DNA of 6,483 bases from an uncultured Eubacteriales bacterium (GTDB lineage Bacteria > Bacillota_A > Clostridia > Oscillospirales > Oscillospiraceae), in NCBI GenBank assembly GCA_949451265.1, contig CASTQR010000095.1, positions 1 to 6,483 of the forward strand, written 5' to 3'. A model generated the notes under the pieces. The model was not told where the DNA came from. It was given only the letters and a program-made list of their open reading frames with translations, and ran no database searches. Positions 5,057 through 6,483 of the stretch are shown piece after piece (the stretch's first letter is position 1; each line of letters begins with the position of its first letter). Both the position numbers and the translations under genes were made by a program.

Positions 5057-5093
5057 GCTTCCGCGACAAAAAACCGTGAAGGAGAGCTTGCGT

Positions 5094-6483
5094 ATGCGTT
5101 CCGACAACGTGAAAAAAGGCGTGCCCACCGCCCCCAACCGCTCCCTGTTCTACGCCCTGGGCTACACCCGGGAGGAGCTGGAGCGGCCCCTCATCGGTGT
5201 GGTGTGCTCCTATAACGAGATTGTCCCCGGCCACATGAACCTGGACAAGATCGCCGAGGCGGTGAAGGCTGGCGTCCGGGCCGCCGGGGGCACCCCCGTG
5301 GAATTCCCCGCCATCGCCGTGTGCGACGGCATCGCCATGGGCCACGTGGGGATGAAGTACTCCCTGGTGACCCGGGATCTCATCGCCGACTCCACCGAGG
5401 CCATGGCCATGGCCCACCAGTTCGACGGGCTGGTGATGATCCCCAACTGCGACAAAAACGTCCCCGGCCTGCTGATGGCGGCGGCCCGGGTGAATATCCC
5501 CACCATCTTCTGCTCCGGCGGGCCTATGCTGGCCGGGCGGCTCAACGACGGGCGGCGCACCTGCCTGTCCCACATGTTCGAGGCCGTGGGCGGCTACTAC
5601 GCCGGCAGGCTGGACGAGGCCGGGGTGGAGGAGTACGAGGAGAACGCCTGCCCCACCTGCGGCTCCTGCTCCGGGATGTACACCGCCAACTCCATGAACT
5701 GCCTCACCGAGGCCATCGGCATGGGGCTGAAGGGGAACGGCACCATCCCCGCCGTGTGGTCGGCCCGTCTGCGGCTGGCCAAGCACGCCGGGATGCAGAT
5801 CATGGAGCTGGTGAAGCAGGATATACGCCCTCGGGACATCATGACCGAGGCGGCCTTCCATAACGCCGAGACGGTGGATATGGCCCTGGGCTGTTCCACC
5901 AACACCATGCTCCACCTGCCCGCCATCGCCCACGAGTGCGGCATCGAGCTGGATCTGGACAGGGCCAACGAGATCTCCTCCAAGACCCCCAACCTGTGCC
6001 ACCTGGCCCCGGCGGGGGACACGTACATGGAGGACCTGGAGGGGGCGGGCGGCGTCCACGCCGTCATGATGGAGCTGACGAAAAAGGGCCTGCTGGACAC
6101 CTCCGTCATGACCTGCACCGGAAAAACGCTGGGCGAGAACCTGGAGGGCGTGACCAACCGCAACCCCGAGCTGATCCGGCCCATCGACAACCCCTACTCC
6201 CCCGACGGCGGCATCGCCGTCCTCAAGGGGAACCTGGCTCCGGAGGGCTGCGTGGTGAAGCGCTCCGCCGTGGCCCCCGAGATGATGCGGCACCAGGGCC
6301 CCGCCCGGGTGTTCAACTCCGAGGAGGAGGCCATCGAGGCCATCTACGCCTCCAAAATCCACGCCGGGGACGTGGTGGTGATCCGCTGCGAGGGCCCCAA
6401 GGGCGGGCCCGGTATGCGGGAGATGCTGAACCCCACCTCCGCCATCTGCGGCATGGGGCTGGGCGAGTCGGTGGCCCTCATCA
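5094..6483 (+). CDS. ilvD: Dihydroxy-acid dehydratase (C-terminus cut by window edge)
   Basis: IlvD is an iron-sulfur enzyme that dehydrates 2,3-dihydroxyisovalerate and 2,3-dihydroxy-3-methylvalerate to the 2-oxo acids preceding valine/leucine and isoleucine. The visible 463 residues are most of a usual ~555. Motifs include [14 protein letters not shown] (38-51), [11 protein letters not shown] (77-87), NCDKNVPG (118-125), [18 protein letters not shown] (185-202) and [14 protein letters not shown] (372-385). Cys119 and Cys192 are the expected cluster cysteines, and Lys121 is the metal-site lysine position. The first loop has PGH rather than the PCN of [2Fe-2S] enzymes, as in the oxygen-labile E. 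coli type. The ATG at 5094 has AAGGAG nine bases upstream and gives the normal family N-terminus (MRSDNVKKG). The C-terminal domain with the catalytic serine lies beyond the edge. Other ilv genes may follow to the right. Confidence 0.97.
   Translation, partial: MRSDNVKKGVPTAPNRSLFYALGYTREELERPLIGVVCSYNEIVPGHMNLDKIAEAVKAGVRAAGGTPVEFPAIAVCDGIAMGHVGMKYSLVTRDLIADSTEAMAMAHQFDGLVMIPNCDKNVPGLLMAAARVNIPTIFCSGGPMLAGRLNDGRRTCLSHMFEAVGGYYAGRLDEAGVEEYEENACPTCGSCSGMYTANSMNCLTEAIGMGLKGNGTIPAVWSARLRLAKHAGMQIMELVKQDIRPRDIMTEAAFHNAETVDMALGCSTNTMLHLPAIAHECGIELDLDRANEISSKTPNLCHLAPAGDTYMEDLEGAGGVHAVMMELTKKGLLDTSVMTCTGKTLGENLEGVTNRNPELIRPIDNPYSPDGGIAVLKGNLAPEGCVVKRSAVAPEMMRHQGPARVFNSEEEAIEAIYASKIHAGDVVVIRCEGPKGGPGMREMLNPTSAICGMGLGESVALI

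Noticed and set aside
5057..5093. T-box or leader-peptide attenuator upstream of ilvD
   Set aside because: The predicted leader is about 31 nt, with no specifier stem, terminator hairpin or Leu/Val/Ile-rich peptide.
4869..6362. Long minus-strand ORF (497 codons) opposite ilvD
   Set aside because: It is a GC-rich antisense shadow, rich in Gly, His and Val with no family motifs, while the plus strand is an unmistakable IlvD.

Overview
The window is GC-rich and compact, with short leaders, purine-rich Shine-Dalgarno (SD) sites and sigma-A-type promoters (TTGACA/TATAAT with 17-bp spacers). This suits a high-GC gut Firmicute of the Oscillospiraceae/Flavonifractor-Oscillibacter type. The assignment rests on protein style (DegV, DUF1836, YtrA-type GntR, PGH-type IlvD) and recalled repeat style, not on a database search.

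Six protein genes plus one probable micro-gene run leftward on the minus strand, and one gene runs rightward at the right end. From the left edge: (1) an ABC-transporter ATPase cut by the edge (2-631); (2) a YtrA-type GntR repressor (634-1008), 2 bases upstream of the ATPase in one operon, with a near-consensus promoter and a repeat-rich candidate operator at 1066-1113; (3) a 3' region (1144-1256) of four closely packed hairpins, the last a good rho-independent terminator; (4) a DegV/FakB-type fatty-acid-binding protein (1273-2145); (5) a DUF1836 helix-turn-helix protein (2209-2757) with its own promoter; (6) mnmE (2817-4199), the tRNA-modification GTPase, with its own promoter; (7) a 27-codon ORF with a lipoprotein signal and lipobox (4321-4404), preceded by TATAAT and a 12-bp palindrome and followed by a GNRA-capped hairpin; (8) a small membrane protein with a zinc ribbon (4467-4862). 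A divergent intergenic region (4863-5093) then separates this block from ilvD (5094 to beyond the right edge), the dihydroxy-acid dehydratase of branched-chain amino-acid synthesis.

The gntR-ABC pair should be an autoregulated export or envelope-stress operon. degV and the DUF1836 gene may form a lipid-related pair. mnmE, the zinc-ribbon gene and ilvD look like independent units with separate promoters.

No phage, CRISPR, insertion sequence, tRNA or rRNA was recognised. The most unusual items are the putative 27-residue lipopeptide unit, the tandem-hairpin element after degV, and the SKRD form of the G4 motif in MnmE. Every intergenic stretch is shorter than 300 bases and its contents are given below.
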